Of a stretch of DNA of 64,000 bases, positions 19,269-28,817 are shown one piece after another. Source of the DNA: Paraglaciecola mesophila KMM 241 (GTDB lineage: Bacteria; Pseudomonadota; Gammaproteobacteria; Enterobacterales; Alteromonadaceae); NCBI RefSeq assembly GCF_000315015.1, contig NZ_BAEP01000030.1, forward strand, positions 98,914 to 162,913, given 5' to 3'. Below the pieces are notes generated by a model that worked only from the letters and a program-made list of their open reading frames with translations, made no database searches and was not told where the DNA came from. The position numbers and the translations under genes were made by a program. The first letter of the stretch is position 1. Each line of letters begins with the position of its first letter.

Positions 19269-20264
19269 ATGTCTCGCTTTGTTTTTTCCATGATGATGCT
19301 TATCTGCGTTTCGTTAACGCCTTTATCCTTGCTCGGGGAACCCCAGAAAAGTCAAGCGGGCTTTGAGCAGTATATTAAAAGCTTTAAACAAGAAGCCCTA
19401 AGCAAAGGATACGATGCAGGGTTTTTGGACTCAGTCTTTACCGGTGCGACGTTTCGCCAACGTGTGGTTAAAGCAGATAAAAACCAGCCGGAACGGAAAA
19501 TCACCCTAGATACTTATTTGGCAACACGCGTACCTGATTGGAAGGTCAAGCAAGCGCTCGACTTATTCGCAAAACATCGGGCGTTACTCGAAGATGTTGC
19601 GCAAGCGTTTGGCGTTCAAGCGCGGTTTATCGTCGCGCTTTGGGGCAACGAAAGTAACTTTGGCAAAATTATGGGTAAATACCCAGTGATTTCATCGCTG
19701 GCGACGATGGCATATGAAGGTCGTCGTGAAGAGATGTTTAAGAAACAACTTTACGCGGCAATGGATATTTTGCGTCAAGGCCATATTAACCAAGATGAAT
19801 TTTTGGGTTCATGGGCAGGCGCAATGGGTCAGAGCCAGTTTATGCCAACGTCGTTTTTACACTATGCCTACGATTTCGATGGTGACGGAAAAAAGGACAT
19901 TTGGAACAACCCTGCAGATGTATTCGCCTCTATCGCCAACTTTTTAAAGACAGAAGGTTGGAGCGACAAGGGGACCTGGGGACGTCAGGTTAAATTGCAC
20001 GATGGCTTTGATATTTCATTGGCTGGCTTAGACAAAGCAAAAATGCGTACACTGGATGAGTGGCAAGGCCTCGGCGTGACCAAATACGACGGAAGTGCTT
20101 TGCCAAATGTGAACGTGAAGGCCTCGCTGATAATGCCTGATGGTGAAAAAGGCCGCATTTACTTGGTTTATGATAATTTTCACACATTAATGGGCTGGAA
20201 TCGCTCTAGCTATTTCGGTGTGGCGGTCGGGTATTTGTCTGATCGAATAAAAAAGGGGCGTTAA
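19269..20264 (+). CDS. Lytic murein transglycosylase, MltB family
   Basis: The 331-residue exported protein has a signal peptide of about 23 residues (no clear lipobox) followed by an SLT_2/MltB fold. Catalytic Glu128 sits in LWGNESNFGK. GRREEMFKKQL, SWAGAMGQSQFMP and YAYDFDGDGKKDIW are typical motifs. It cleaves peptidoglycan glycan strands to 1,6-anhydromuramic products in the periplasm. A good site (AAAGGAG) precedes the ATG. Its stop directly abuts the next start. E. coli has no transglycosylase at this place, so it is an insertion into a conserved neighbourhood. Confidence 0.92.
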   Translation: MSRFVFSMMMLICVSLTPLSLLGEPQKSQAGFEQYIKSFKQEALSKGYDAGFLDSVFTGATFRQRVVKADKNQPERKITLDTYLATRVPDWKVKQALDLFAKHRALLEDVAQAFGVQARFIVALWGNESNFGKIMGKYPVISSLATMAYEGRREEMFKKQLYAAMDILRQGHINQDEFLGSWAGAMGQSQFMPTSFLHYAYDFDGDGKKDIWNNPADVFASIANFLKTEGWSDKGTWGRQVKLHDGFDISLAGLDKAKMRTLDEWQGLGVTKYDGSALPNVNVKASLIMPDGEKGRIYLVYDNFHTLMGWNRSSYFGVAVGYLSDRIKKGR

Positions 20265-20924
20265 ATGTATCAACATCAATTCATCGATGGTCGCAAAATC
20301 GACTTGCCCCTTGGAAAGGTGGTGTGTGTTGGACGAAATTACCTCGAACATATTCAAGAGTTAAATAATGAAGTACCCAATGAGCCTTTGTTGTTTATTA
20401 AACCAAATACCGCGCTGTGTAACCTAGCCGAGCCGATTGTTATCCCTAAAGGTGTAGGCAGTTGTCATAACGAGCTTGAAATCGCTATTTTGATTGGGCA
20501 ACGCCTAAATCATTGTAATGAAAAACAGGCCAAACAAAGCATAATCGGCGTGGGGTTAGGGTTGGATCTTACTTTACGTGATGTACAAGACCGCCTTAAG
20601 GCCAAAGGTCAGCCGTGGGAGCGAGCGAAGAGTTTTGACGCTAGCTGCCCTATATCTGTATTTGTACAAGCACAGGAGATTGATATTGAACGAAATATCG
20701 AGTTTAGTCTGTCGGTTAATAATACAGTAAGGCAACAAGGTAACAGCGCTCATATGATGCATAGCATTTTATCTTTAGTGGAAAATATAACAAAAACCTT
20801 CACTTTGCTGCCTGGCGATATTGTCTTAACAGGTACGCCCAAGGGTGTCGGGCCATTAAATGCGGGCGACGACATTAGTGTTAATTTATCACAACATTTT
20901 TCTGTGCAGACACGTGTTGTTTAA
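20265..20924 (+). CDS. ycgM: FAH-fold enzyme, YcgM-like
   Basis: This 219-residue protein of the fumarylacetoacetate hydrolase superfamily aligns closely with E. coli YcgM: KVVCVGRNYLEHI, EPLLFIKPNTALC, CHNELEIAILIG with acidic metal ligands, LDLTLRDVQ, GQPWERAKSFD and GDIVLTGTPKGVGPL. Members bind Mg or Mn and act on small oxo-acids; relatives have been described as acylpyruvases or oxaloacetate tautomerases. It starts immediately after the transglycosylase stop codon, so it is in the same operon. Confidence 0.9.
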   Translation: MYQHQFIDGRKIDLPLGKVVCVGRNYLEHIQELNNEVPNEPLLFIKPNTALCNLAEPIVIPKGVGSCHNELEIAILIGQRLNHCNEKQAKQSIIGVGLGLDLTLRDVQDRLKAKGQPWERAKSFDASCPISVFVQAQEIDIERNIEFSLSVNNTVRQQGNSAHMMHSILSLVENITKTFTLLPGDIVLTGTPKGVGPLNAGDDISVNLSQHFSVQTRVV

Positions 20925-21008
20925 AGCAAAGTAGCCGCCGGATAATCGTCAACGATAAAGCATTGAATAAGAGCATTGAATAAGCGCCTTGAATAAGAGT
21001 AGAAAAGA

Positions 21009-21398
21009 ATGATTTTCACCCAGCACCATCGTTTAGACTTAACCAATAAAGTGGTTATTGTTGAAGCTGTGGGTCATGTAGAGCATGTTGATAATATGGA
21101 AATTGTCTTAAAGAAAGCGATAAATTTGGCTCACGTGCACAATTTAAAAGGGATTTTATTGGATTTGTCTGAGGTAGAATTGTCATACGACAATGTGCGC
21201 CTAATGGATATTCTGCTGAGAATGAGAGACGAAGATTGGTTGGGCTTGTTGCGAGTTGCGCGCCTTTTGCCAAAAGTCGATCTTGGTCATACCCATGCCT
21301 TGATTGCGGATATCAGTCAGAAATTCAGTTTGCCGATTAGAAATTTTGAATCTAAAAGTAAGGCTATAGCCTGGTTATTATATAATTATGAACGATAA
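21009..21398 (+). CDS. SpoIIAA/STAS-like small protein
   Basis: This 129-residue soluble protein has no signal peptide. Alternating hydrophobic strands and helices (KVVIVEAVGHVEHVDNME, LKGILLDLSEVEL, RVARLLPKVDLGHTHALI) suggest a SpoIIAA/STAS-like alpha/beta fold. I infer this from pattern and do not know a function. Its 3' end overlaps ycgN by 11 bp, placing it in the same operon. Confidence 0.7.
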   Translation: MIFTQHHRLDLTNKVVIVEAVGHVEHVDNMEIVLKKAINLAHVHNLKGILLDLSEVELSYDNVRLMDILLRMRDEDWLGLLRVARLLPKVDLGHTHALIADISQKFSLPIRNFESKSKAIAWLLYNYER

Positions 21399-21882
21399 AT
21401 TTTGGCTTGATACGCCACTTGAAAAAATGAACGAAGCACAGTGGGAATCAATCTGTGATGGATGTGCCAAGTGTTGTTTGCACAAGTTTATTGATGACGA
21501 TGAAGCAGAAACTGCTGCCCCTACGGCACATATAAACAGTGGTGAACAGATCCACTACACCAATATTGCATGTGGGTTGCTGAACACCAAAACCTGTAAT
21601 TGTACTCGCTACGAAGAGCGCACGATATTGGTCCCGGATTGCGTCAAACTGAGCAAAGAAAACATAGATGACATATTTTTCATGCCAACCAGTTGCAGCT
21701 ATCGTCGGTTACATGAAGGGCGCGGTCTACCCTCATGGCATCCACTTTTAAATAAAGGTAAAAAAGCCAAAATGCATAAAGTGGGTATGTCCGTTCGTGG
21801 TAAAACCGTATTTGATCATGACGTCGAACTGGAAGATTTTGAAGACTATATTGCCATATGGCCGCTGGAAGATACGGATTAA
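21388..21882 (+). CDS. ycgN: YcgN family cysteine cluster protein
   Basis: The 164-residue protein belongs to the YcgN (UPF0260) family. A cysteine-rich segment CDGCAKCCLHKF, NIACGLLNTKTCNC, VPDCVKL and PTSCSYRRLHEGRGLP are the hallmarks; it probably binds zinc or iron. The family also features WHPLL, seen here as SWHPLL. Function is unknown. The ATG at 21388 lies inside the end of the preceding gene. It closes the rnd-ycgL-transglycosylase-ycgM-ycgN run. Confidence 0.93.
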   Translation: MNDKFWLDTPLEKMNEAQWESICDGCAKCCLHKFIDDDEAETAAPTAHINSGEQIHYTNIACGLLNTKTCNCTRYEERTILVPDCVKLSKENIDDIFFMPTSCSYRRLHEGRGLPSWHPLLNKGKKAKMHKVGMSVRGKTVFDHDVELEDFEDYIAIWPLEDTD

Positions 21883-22047
21883 GTCAGGAGTAACTAACTG
21901 ATTTTATGCGCACTAGGGAAACGTCATGAGCGTGAATATTACAATGCTTTCCCCATCGCTTGGTTGACACTGGATTGTTCCCCAAGGGTGTGGGCAAGTC
22001 TAAAAAGGCCCTATGAATAGCAGTACCAGAAAGCCGATTTTTTAGGG

Positions 22048-23538
22048 CTATAACCCAGATAAATACGTGTTGGCCTGCGTCAGATAAGCGTTCTTTTTAT
22101 CTTGCTCCATCTTATCTACTTGGCTGCACATCATAGCCCAGCGGTGGTTTCTCTTTAGCTCAGCGTGGTTTTTTATTATCCATCGCCAGTACAGTGCATC
22201 CCATATATCCGACCAAGCGCCTTTCTTGTAGTGGCTCATTTTAATGATGTAATTAGAGCCACTGAAATAGGGCTTAGTTGTGATTTGTCCGCCATCTGCA
22301 TGTTGGCTCATCGCATATACGTTGGGTACCATCACCCAATCATAGCTGTCGATAAACATGTCCATAAACCAGCGATAGATTTCATCTGGCTCAAATTCGC
22401 ATAAAAAGAAAAAGCCGCCTAATACCATTAACCGCTCGATGTGATGGCAATAACCCGTTTGTATTATCCGCTTGATGGTATCGTCTAAAGGGGTTATGCC
22501 TGTGTCACCGGTATAAAAGGCGCTAGGTATTTTGCGCTTATGTTGCCAATGGTTCTGCGTGCGCATCGATACACCGATGTCACTGTACGTCGCGCGCATA
22601 AACTCTCGCCACCCAATGATTTGCCGAACAAATCCTTCGAGGCTTGCAAGATCCACTTCATGCTCATCAGCGTATTCTATCGCTTGGCTAATGACTTGTT
22701 TTGGAGTTAAAAGCCCGATATTTAGCATAGGGGTAAGTACACTGTGATAAAGCCAATTTTGCCCCTCTACTATGGCATCCTCAAAGGGGCCAAAATGTTT
22801 AAAACGCTGTTCAAAAAAGGCGGTCAGCCACAACTGAGCGTCCTCATGTGTGACCGGATAGATGACCGTTTGGCCATTGCCTGGGTGTTCAGAAAAGTCA
22901 GCATTAATGCGCTCGATAGCTTGGGTATGGTATTGAGTCTTTACACTAAATTGCATTGCTGGAATGTTTGTTATTTCTTTTTTCGGAATTTTCTTGCGAT
23001 TCTCTTCATCGAAACTCCAACGACCCGAAATGGGTTTGTCTCCTTCCATTAAAATATTAAAGCGAGTGCGCTGATGGCGGTAGAAGTCCGCCATAAACCA
23101 ACGTTTTTTACTGTCGCGGTAGGCGCTATTTTGACGTTGAGTGTTTAAGAATCCCGGCGTTTTATGCCAAGTGATCTCAATATTATTCGCCTTTGCATTA
23201 TTCTCTAAGCGCTGCTTCAGAATATAATCTACCGGATCAACCGTGTGTATCTGGGTAATATTCTGCTTTGTCAGTTGCGCAAACAGGTGGGTTTGACTAG
23301 GAATATTTGGTTGGAATTTTAAATACTCACAATCACACTTATTAGCGCGTAGATAATCATGGTAATACGCCATAGATGCAAAATGGAGTTGCAGTTTCTG
23401 CTGATGAAAGCATTGAGAATAAGTACTATCCCCAAAAAATAAATCGTCTTCAACTAAGTAGACACGATTAGTGGTATGACTTAGACAAGGATGCTCAACG
23501 AATAATTGTTGCGGAAAAATAACCCAAGTTGATTGCAC
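22048..23538 (-). CDS. Photolyase-related protein without the usual Fe-S cysteines
   Basis: The 496-residue protein belongs to the FeS-BCP/CryB/PhrB group of photolyases. An N-terminal Rossmann-like domain is followed by a helical FAD-binding domain with GRWSFDEENRKKIP, IIGWREFMRATY, HHIERLMVLGGF, NVYAMSQHADGG and TKPYFSGSNYI. In PhrB-type enzymes three cysteines of the [4Fe-4S] cluster lie just after that last motif. Here the stretch HYKKGAWSDIWDALYW (436-451) has no Cys and is shortened. It may still repair UV photoproducts or act as a light receptor. It is monocistronic and convergent with ycgN. Confidence 0.88.
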   Translation of the reverse strand: MQSTWVIFPQQLFVEHPCLSHTTNRVYLVEDDLFFGDSTYSQCFHQQKLQLHFASMAYYHDYLRANKCDCEYLKFQPNIPSQTHLFAQLTKQNITQIHTVDPVDYILKQRLENNAKANNIEITWHKTPGFLNTQRQNSAYRDSKKRWFMADFYRHQRTRFNILMEGDKPISGRWSFDEENRKKIPKKEITNIPAMQFSVKTQYHTQAIERINADFSEHPGNGQTVIYPVTHEDAQLWLTAFFEQRFKHFGPFEDAIVEGQNWLYHSVLTPMLNIGLLTPKQVISQAIEYADEHEVDLASLEGFVRQIIGWREFMRATYSDIGVSMRTQNHWQHKRKIPSAFYTGDTGITPLDDTIKRIIQTGYCHHIERLMVLGGFFFLCEFEPDEIYRWFMDMFIDSYDWVMVPNVYAMSQHADGGQITTKPYFSGSNYIIKMSHYKKGAWSDIWDALYWRWIIKNHAELKRNHRWAMMCSQVDKMEQDKKNAYLTQANTYLSGL

Positions 23539-23646
23539 AGCATGTACCTTTTTTCAAACACTCAAAATTAAAAATTACATGCCATTGTACGTAACAGGGA
23601 AGCTTTGGATCGTTTAAAGTTCGCTGTCTTGGGTGCACCTAGTCTA

Positions 23647-24081
23647 TTAAATTGAACTAAGAAGGATGCTCGTTTCACTATTTATTACACCCGGTGTCAT
23701 ACGCACCATGCGCAGTACACGGTCGAACTCTGTCAGGGTCGTGGTTTGTATATTGGCAACTAAATCCCAAGCACCGTTGGTGGTGTGCAGATGCGTTAAC
23801 TCGGGGAGCCCTCGAAGTTTTTGAATGACTTGTGACGTCGATTTTCCAGCCACTTCAATCATCATGACGGCTTTGATGAGGTTCTGCTCTACCTCGTGGT
23901 GCGCGCGGATTGTAAATCCAAGAATAGCACCGGAGCTGAGTAATCTGTCTAAGCGGTTTTGCACGGTTCCGCGAGATACCCCTAATATTTGTGACAATTT
24001 AGCCACAGGGGCGCGACCGTCCTTACGCAAAATGGCAATCAAATTGATATCTAAATCGTCAAGGATTTGAGTCTCTTTCAT
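23647..24081 (-). CDS. Lrp/AsnC family transcriptional regulator
   Basis: The 144-residue regulator has an N-terminal winged helix-turn-helix (DDLDINLIAILRKDGRAP, LGVSRGTVQNRLDRL) and a C-terminal RAM ligand-binding domain. It is transcribed away from the ornithine cyclodeaminase-ctlX operon, with about 170 bases between. Divergent Lrp-type regulators commonly sense the amino acid handled by the neighbour, so ornithine, citrulline, arginine or proline are candidate effectors. That is inference from context. Confidence 0.92.
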   Translation of the reverse strand: MKETQILDDLDINLIAILRKDGRAPVAKLSQILGVSRGTVQNRLDRLLSSGAILGFTIRAHHEVEQNLIKAVMMIEVAGKSTSQVIQKLRGLPELTHLHTTNGAWDLVANIQTTTLTEFDRVLRMVRMTPGVINSETSILLSSI

Positions 24082-24250
24082 GAAGATATTATTTAGCCGG
24101 TGGTTGATAAGTTAGCATATTGTACATCCACTATTAACTATTTGTATTATATCCTAACAAAAATTGTAATTTAATGGCATTTATCCTGGCTGACTAGCTG
24201 ATTACACTGAGCAACTATTTCAACCGTTACCTTTGAACAGTGAGCCAGTC

Positions 24251-25342
24251 ATGCAAATCCCTAACAAAAATACAGTACGTAACGAAGCAGAAAGCCCCGT
24301 ATCGCAAGTCGCATTTCTGAGTGTCCAAGACATATTGGATTTAGTGGCTAAAATCGGCATGGAAGCATTTCTAAAAGGCCTTGCTAAGTACATTAAAGAC
24401 GACTTTCGGCGTTGGGAAACTTTTGATAAGTCACCACGTTTCGCCGCACATTCACCTGAAGGCGTGATTGAATTGATGCCCACAAGTGATGGGCAAAAAT
24501 TTAGTTTCAAGTATGTGAATGGCCACCCTAAAAATACCCAAAAAGGACTTCAAACCGTCACTGCTTTTGGCGTGTTGGCGGATGTGGATTCAGGCTATCC
24601 ATTGATGCTGTCTGAGATGACTGTGCTAACGGCACTGCGCACTAGTGCAACATCTGCGCTAATGGCTACTTATTTAGCTCCCGCAAATAGCCAATCTATG
24701 GCATTAATCGGTAATGGCGCGCAATCAGAGTTTCAAGCGTTTGCGTTTCGTACATTATTGGGAATAAATACGTTACGTCTTTATGATGTAGATACTAACG
24801 CCAGCGAAAAATGTAAGGCAAACCTGAGCGTTTACGGTTTTGACGTCACCATTTGTGCTACGCCTGAAGAGGCCGTAAAGGGAGTGGACATAATAACGAC
24901 TTGCACTGCAGATAAACGAAATGCAACTATTTTAACCTCAGCTATGGTCAAAGACGGTGTTTACATCAATGCCATAGGAGGAGATTGCCCAGGTAAAACG
25001 GAATTAGATAAAGCGCTTCTTTTGCGAGCCGATGTGTTTGTTGAATACGAAGAGCAAACGCGTATTGAGGGCGACATACAGCAACTCAGCAGGGATTTTT
25101 CAGTCACTGAAATGCATAGGGTGATTAATGGCGAAGCGAAGGGGCGAACGTCACCTGCTCAGTTAATAATTTTCGACGGCGTTGGGTTTGCCATAGAGGA
25201 TTTTTCAGCGTTGCGTTATGTCTATCAGCTTATGACCCAGCATTTGCCATTAAAAGAGCTTGAGTTAATCGCTACCCCGAAAGACCCACGTAACCTGTTC
25301 GGCTTATTTGCACGATCAACGACTATCAGAAAAGTAGGGTAG
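24251..25342 (+). CDS. Ornithine cyclodeaminase family protein
   Basis: This 363-residue enzyme of the ornithine cyclodeaminase/mu-crystallin family would convert ornithine to proline and ammonia with NAD. Motifs are FSFKYVNGHPKN, the substrate loop RTSATSALMATYL, the nucleotide-binding turn LIGNGAQSEFQ with an acidic strand end RLYDVD, and INAIGGDCPGKTEL. I chose ATG 24251, with GTGAG upstream, over the TTG at 24233. It lies four bases before ctlX, with which it forms a two-step route from citrulline to proline. Confidence 0.88.
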   Translation: MQIPNKNTVRNEAESPVSQVAFLSVQDILDLVAKIGMEAFLKGLAKYIKDDFRRWETFDKSPRFAAHSPEGVIELMPTSDGQKFSFKYVNGHPKNTQKGLQTVTAFGVLADVDSGYPLMLSEMTVLTALRTSATSALMATYLAPANSQSMALIGNGAQSEFQAFAFRTLLGINTLRLYDVDTNASEKCKANLSVYGFDVTICATPEEAVKGVDIITTCTADKRNATILTSAMVKDGVYINAIGGDCPGKTELDKALLLRADVFVEYEEQTRIEGDIQQLSRDFSVTEMHRVINGEAKGRTSPAQLIIFDGVGFAIEDFSALRYVYQLMTQHLPLKELELIATPKDPRNLFGLFARSTTIRKVG

Positions 25343-25345
25343 CTC

Positions 25346-26290
25346 ATGAGAAAACGCAATCCTCAGGCGCCATCAGCGGTTGTCATGATTCGCCCACATC
25401 ATTTTTACGCAAATCCGCAAACGCAGGGAGACAATGCCTTTCAAGCATTGGCTTGTGCCAGCGATAGTTCAGCAGCGACGGTGGAACTGGACAGATTAGC
25501 TTATCAGCAAGTGACTGATGCGGCCTATATCCTAGAGTCTTATGGTATCGATGTGCATATTTTTGAAGATGAAAGTAAAGATACTCCGGACTCAGTATTC
25601 CCTAATAACTGGTTTTCAACTCACAGTGGCGGGCATGTCGCCATTTACCCTATGCACGCCCAGAATCGCCGTCAAGAAAGACGCGGCGATATCATAGATA
25701 TGCTCAAACAAGCGTATCGAGTGCAGGATATTGTTGATTATTCAGGCCTTGAGCAAGACCAGCTGTATTTGGAGGGTACTGGCGCTATGGTGCTGGATCA
25801 CATTGAGCGCGTAGCCTACGCAGTGCAATCGAATAGAACGAACCCATTAGCGCTTGAGCGCTTCTGTAGTCATTTTAATTACGAGCCTATGCTCTTCGAT
25901 GCCTTTGATGAAAATGGTGTGGCTGTGTATCACACCAATGTCTTGATGTGTATTGGAACTGACTTTGTCATGCTGGGCGCAGACATGATCAAAAATCCTA
26001 TTCGTCGTAATGAGATTATCACACGGTTCGAAGACTCAGGGCGAGAGGTCATTATGCTAAGCAGCCGACAAATCGCAGAATTTTGTGGCAATGCACTTGA
26101 GCTTCAAAGTGATGAGCAACGATTGTTAGCTTTATCACAAAGGGCTTATAATGCAATGGAGACAGAGCAACGTAAAATACTGGAAAAAAGTGTCACCTTG
26201 CTGCCTTTAGAAGTTTCGGCAATTGAAACCGCTGGAGGTTCAATTCGTTGTATGTTGGCGGGAATTCACTTAGCGCCACGCCCTGTTTAA
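25346..26290 (+). CDS. ctlX: Citrulline hydrolase-like amidinotransferase-fold enzyme CtlX
   Basis: The 314-residue guanidino-group-modifying enzyme has the pentein fold. Visible signatures are DSVFPNNWFSTH, the acidic EGTGAMVLDH, the catalytic His in YHTNVLMCIG, and the catalytic Cys near the C-terminus in GGSIRCMLAGIHLAPRP. CtlX-type enzymes split citrulline to ornithine, CO2 and ammonia. The gene is four bases from an ornithine cyclodeaminase, which fits ornithine as product. A dimethylarginine hydrolase-like role is the main alternative. Confidence 0.85.
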   Translation: MRKRNPQAPSAVVMIRPHHFYANPQTQGDNAFQALACASDSSAATVELDRLAYQQVTDAAYILESYGIDVHIFEDESKDTPDSVFPNNWFSTHSGGHVAIYPMHAQNRRQERRGDIIDMLKQAYRVQDIVDYSGLEQDQLYLEGTGAMVLDHIERVAYAVQSNRTNPLALERFCSHFNYEPMLFDAFDENGVAVYHTNVLMCIGTDFVMLGADMIKNPIRRNEIITRFEDSGREVIMLSSRQIAEFCGNALELQSDEQRLLALSQRAYNAMETEQRKILEKSVTLLPLEVSAIETAGGSIRCMLAGIHLAPRPV

Positions 26291-26360
26291 CATCCCAGCG
26301 TGCTCACCCCGAGTCATCATGATTCTAAATTGGGTTACAATTGTGTATTAATAGCTAAAA

Positions 26361-26382
26361 AAAGGGAGCGTACACTCCCTTT
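26361..26382. terminator. Bidirectional terminator between ctlX and dsbB
   Basis: The 8-bp perfect stem AAAGGGAG/CTCCCTTT with a 6-nt loop is flanked by A-rich sequence on the left. It sits between convergent genes and can serve both, more clearly the minus-strand dsbB. Confidence 0.7.
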
Positions 26383-26403
26383 ACACAGAATAGTTATTGC
26401 TAG

Positions 26404-26919
26404 TTAGAGTGAGCGTTTTGTGATTAAACGCGCGCTCAGCACCACGAACCAAATGGCTGAGTAAATCGCAAACACGACCATCATCCACTGGGGCATACTC
26501 ATATCCATAAAGACCCAATCAATATTGCCGCAATCACCTGTGGCTGCGAACAAATTAGGTAACCATTCATGTAACGGCAACCATGAGGGGAAGTTCGGTA
26601 CAATTTCACAGGTTGCAAAGAAAGGGTTAGCCGCATTTTGAATATCGTAATGTTCCCATGCAATCAGGCCCCCCCAAATTGCAGATATACCCCAAACAAC
26701 AAACGCCAATAAACGCGTTAGCATATTGTTGGCGATGAGTACGGGTACGCAGGCGAACATAATGCCAAAGATGGCAGTGCGCTGGTAAATGCACATGATG
26801 CAGGGCTGTAGCCCCATTGCATGCTGGCTAAATAGGGCATACGCCACCAATACCAGTGAAGATAAAAATAACAGGCCCCAAGCAAGGCGGGTGTCAGCAA
26901 GATTTGAAATAAAGGTCAT
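26404..26919 (-). CDS. dsbB: Disulfide bond formation protein DsbB
   Basis: DsbB (171 residues) is an inner-membrane quinone reductase that reoxidises DsbA. Four transmembrane helices are visible. The first periplasmic loop carries QPCIMC and the second has the Cys pair in FFATCEIVPN and TGDCGNI. I start at ATG 26919 because the longer frame to 26955 would run into the nhaB terminator. The position after nhaB is the same as in E. coli. Confidence 0.94.
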   Translation of the reverse strand: MTFISNLADTRLAWGLLFLSSLVLVAYALFSQHAMGLQPCIMCIYQRTAIFGIMFACVPVLIANNMLTRLLAFVVWGISAIWGGLIAWEHYDIQNAANPFFATCEIVPNFPSWLPLHEWLPNLFAATGDCGNIDWVFMDMSMPQWMMVVFAIYSAIWFVVLSARLITKRSL

Positions 26920-26950
26920 GTTGCTACTCGTAAAATAACTAAAACAAAAA

Positions 26951-26972
26951 AGCACCGCAATGTAGCGGTGCT
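26951..26972 (-). terminator. Terminator of nhaB
   Basis: A perfect 8-bp stem AGCACCGC/GCGGTGCT with a 6-nt loop is followed on the minus strand by TTTTTTG. It lies between nhaB and dsbB, so dsbB needs its own promoter or readthrough. Confidence 0.85.
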
Positions 26973-26990
26973 TTGTTAAACAAAACTAGT

Positions 26991-28571
26991 TTAGTGCGCT
27001 GCGGGTTCGCCGCCTAAGGTCGCGCTGTGGTGCTCTATTAGATGCATATCATACAGCCAGTTGGTTAAATCTCCCAAACCGAAGTAGGTAGCAGCTAGGC
27101 CGACAATAGTCAGTACAATGGTGTAGGGTAGCGCCATATAAACCATCGTGCCGTATGACAAGCGTAAAAGCGGTGCAATAGCAGAGGTCAACAAAAACAA
27201 GAAAGCGGCTTGCCCGTTCGGTGTTGCCACACTGGGTAAGTTTGTACCTGTATTAATCGCAACGGCTAACATATCGAACTCATCGCGAGTGATATGACCA
27301 TGTTCAAGCGCTGCAGCAACTTCGGTAATATAAACAGAGCCAACGAACACATTATCACTGACCATGGACAGCGCCCCATTGGCTAAGTAGAACATCACCA
27401 GTTGCGAGCGGCCTTCAAAGGTAAGTACCCAGTCAATTACAGGTGTAAATAGGCCTTGGTCAATAATGACAGCTACAACGCCAAAGAAAACGCATAGCAG
27501 AGCTGTAAACGGCAACGCTTCTTCGAATGCTTTACCAATTGAGTGCTCATCGATGATGCCGTTCAGGGATGTTGCCAAAACGATAATAGACAAACCAATT
27601 AAACCAACCGCAGCGAAGTGGCCTGCCAATCCAATCACAAGCCATATGCCGATGAAACCTTGGATCCACAATTTAGCACTGTCTTGTTTAGTGCGGATGG
27701 CTTCTTGCTCGTGGCTGTGAGCGGTTAAAATATCGCGAACAACTTGAGGCAACTGCGCGCCATAACTGAATATTTTTAACTTTTCTAAAGCAAAAGTGGT
27801 AGCAATTCCGGCGAAAAATACTGGAATGGTGACCGGCGACATGCGCACGAAAAATTCACCGAAATTCCAGCTGGCCTTATCTGCAATAATTAAATTTTGA
27901 GGCTCACCAACCATTGTCATCACGCCGCCTAATGCAGTACCTACCGCAGCATGCATCATTAGATTACGCAGAAACGCGCGAAAATCTTCCAAATCTTGGC
28001 GCTTTGGGTGGTCAACATGATCGTCACTGGTATGGTCGTGATCAGAGTGAAAGTCTTTACCAGATGCGACTTTATGATAGATAGAATAAAAGCCCATACC
28101 CACAGCGATAATGACCGCCACAACCGTTAATGCATCTAAAAAGGCCGACAAAAAAGCGGATGCCGCAACAAACGACATCGACAAAGCAATCTTGTTTTTA
28201 AGTTTGAGCAGTAGTTTAGTAAACATAAACAACAGCATGTCTTTCATGAAATAGATCCCCGCCACCATAAAGACCAGCAGCAAAACCACTTCTATATTGA
28301 CAACTATTTCATGCTTCATGTGTTCCGGGGAGGTCATACCGATAAACAGCGCTTCAATTAACAGAAGGCCACCGGGTTGCAATGGATAGCATTTTAACGC
28401 CATAGCAAGAGTAAAAATGAACTCTAATACTAACGCCCAGCCCGCTATGTACGGGTCTGCCATAAATAGGATTGGGTTAAAAATAAGGAAGGCGATAATA
28501 GATTTTTTATACCAATCAGGGGCTTGACCCAAGAAATTGCTATAAACTGCGCCGATGGTCGATTGTTGCAT
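26991..28571 (-). CDS. nhaB: Na+/H+ antiporter NhaB
   Basis: This 526-residue polytopic inner-membrane protein is close to E. coli NhaB (513). Recognised segments are [14 protein letters not shown] at the start, [53 protein letters not shown] and [19 protein letters not shown]. It exchanges Na+ for protons, which suits a marine lifestyle. A histidine-rich loop ([15 protein letters not shown]) between helices might bind metal. It is divergent from fadR, as in E. coli. Confidence 0.96.
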   Translation of the reverse strand: MQQSTIGAVYSNFLGQAPDWYKKSIIAFLIFNPILFMADPYIAGWALVLEFIFTLAMALKCYPLQPGGLLLIEALFIGMTSPEHMKHEIVVNIEVVLLLVFMVAGIYFMKDMLLFMFTKLLLKLKNKIALSMSFVAASAFLSAFLDALTVVAVIIAVGMGFYSIYHKVASGKDFHSDHDHTSDDHVDHPKRQDLEDFRAFLRNLMMHAAVGTALGGVMTMVGEPQNLIIADKASWNFGEFFVRMSPVTIPVFFAGIATTFALEKLKIFSYGAQLPQVVRDILTAHSHEQEAIRTKQDSAKLWIQGFIGIWLVIGLAGHFAAVGLIGLSIIVLATSLNGIIDEHSIGKAFEEALPFTALLCVFFGVVAVIIDQGLFTPVIDWVLTFEGRSQLVMFYLANGALSMVSDNVFVGSVYITEVAAALEHGHITRDEFDMLAVAINTGTNLPSVATPNGQAAFLFLLTSAIAPLLRLSYGTMVYMALPYTIVLTIVGLAATYFGLGDLTNWLYDMHLIEHHSATLGGEPAAH

Positions 28572-28762
28572 AGATTCAAACCTTTAAATTTTTCTAGCTT
28601 TTATAACTACTTTTTAAATTCTGTAACGTAAAAATGCAAGGTAAATCGCATGCTTAGCTACATTTAACTTAAAATAAAGTGCCCAAAAGTTTAATTGATG
28701 AATGTGACACTCAGTATATAACTTAACATCTTGTTAAAGATTCATTGTTCCCGAGAAAAATC

Positions 28763-28779
28763 ATCTGGTACAATCAGTT
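28763..28779. promoter_or_regulatory. Candidate FadR operator between nhaB and fadR
   Basis: ATCTGGTACAATCAGTT matches the E. coli fadBA FadR site ATCTGGTACGACCAGAT, as I recall it, at 13 of 17 positions. It lies about 40 bases upstream of the fadR start, so FadR may regulate its own gene and possibly nhaB. Confidence 0.55.
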
Positions 28780-28817
28780 AATAGCATAATAATATTGATA
28801 ACCTTGCGAGCAATGAA

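Noticed and set aside
28021..28070. Histidine-rich loop of NhaB as a sign of a metal transporter rather than NhaB
   Set aside because: The flanking sequence matches NhaB throughout and the gene order with fadR and dsbB agrees; the loop is a local variation.
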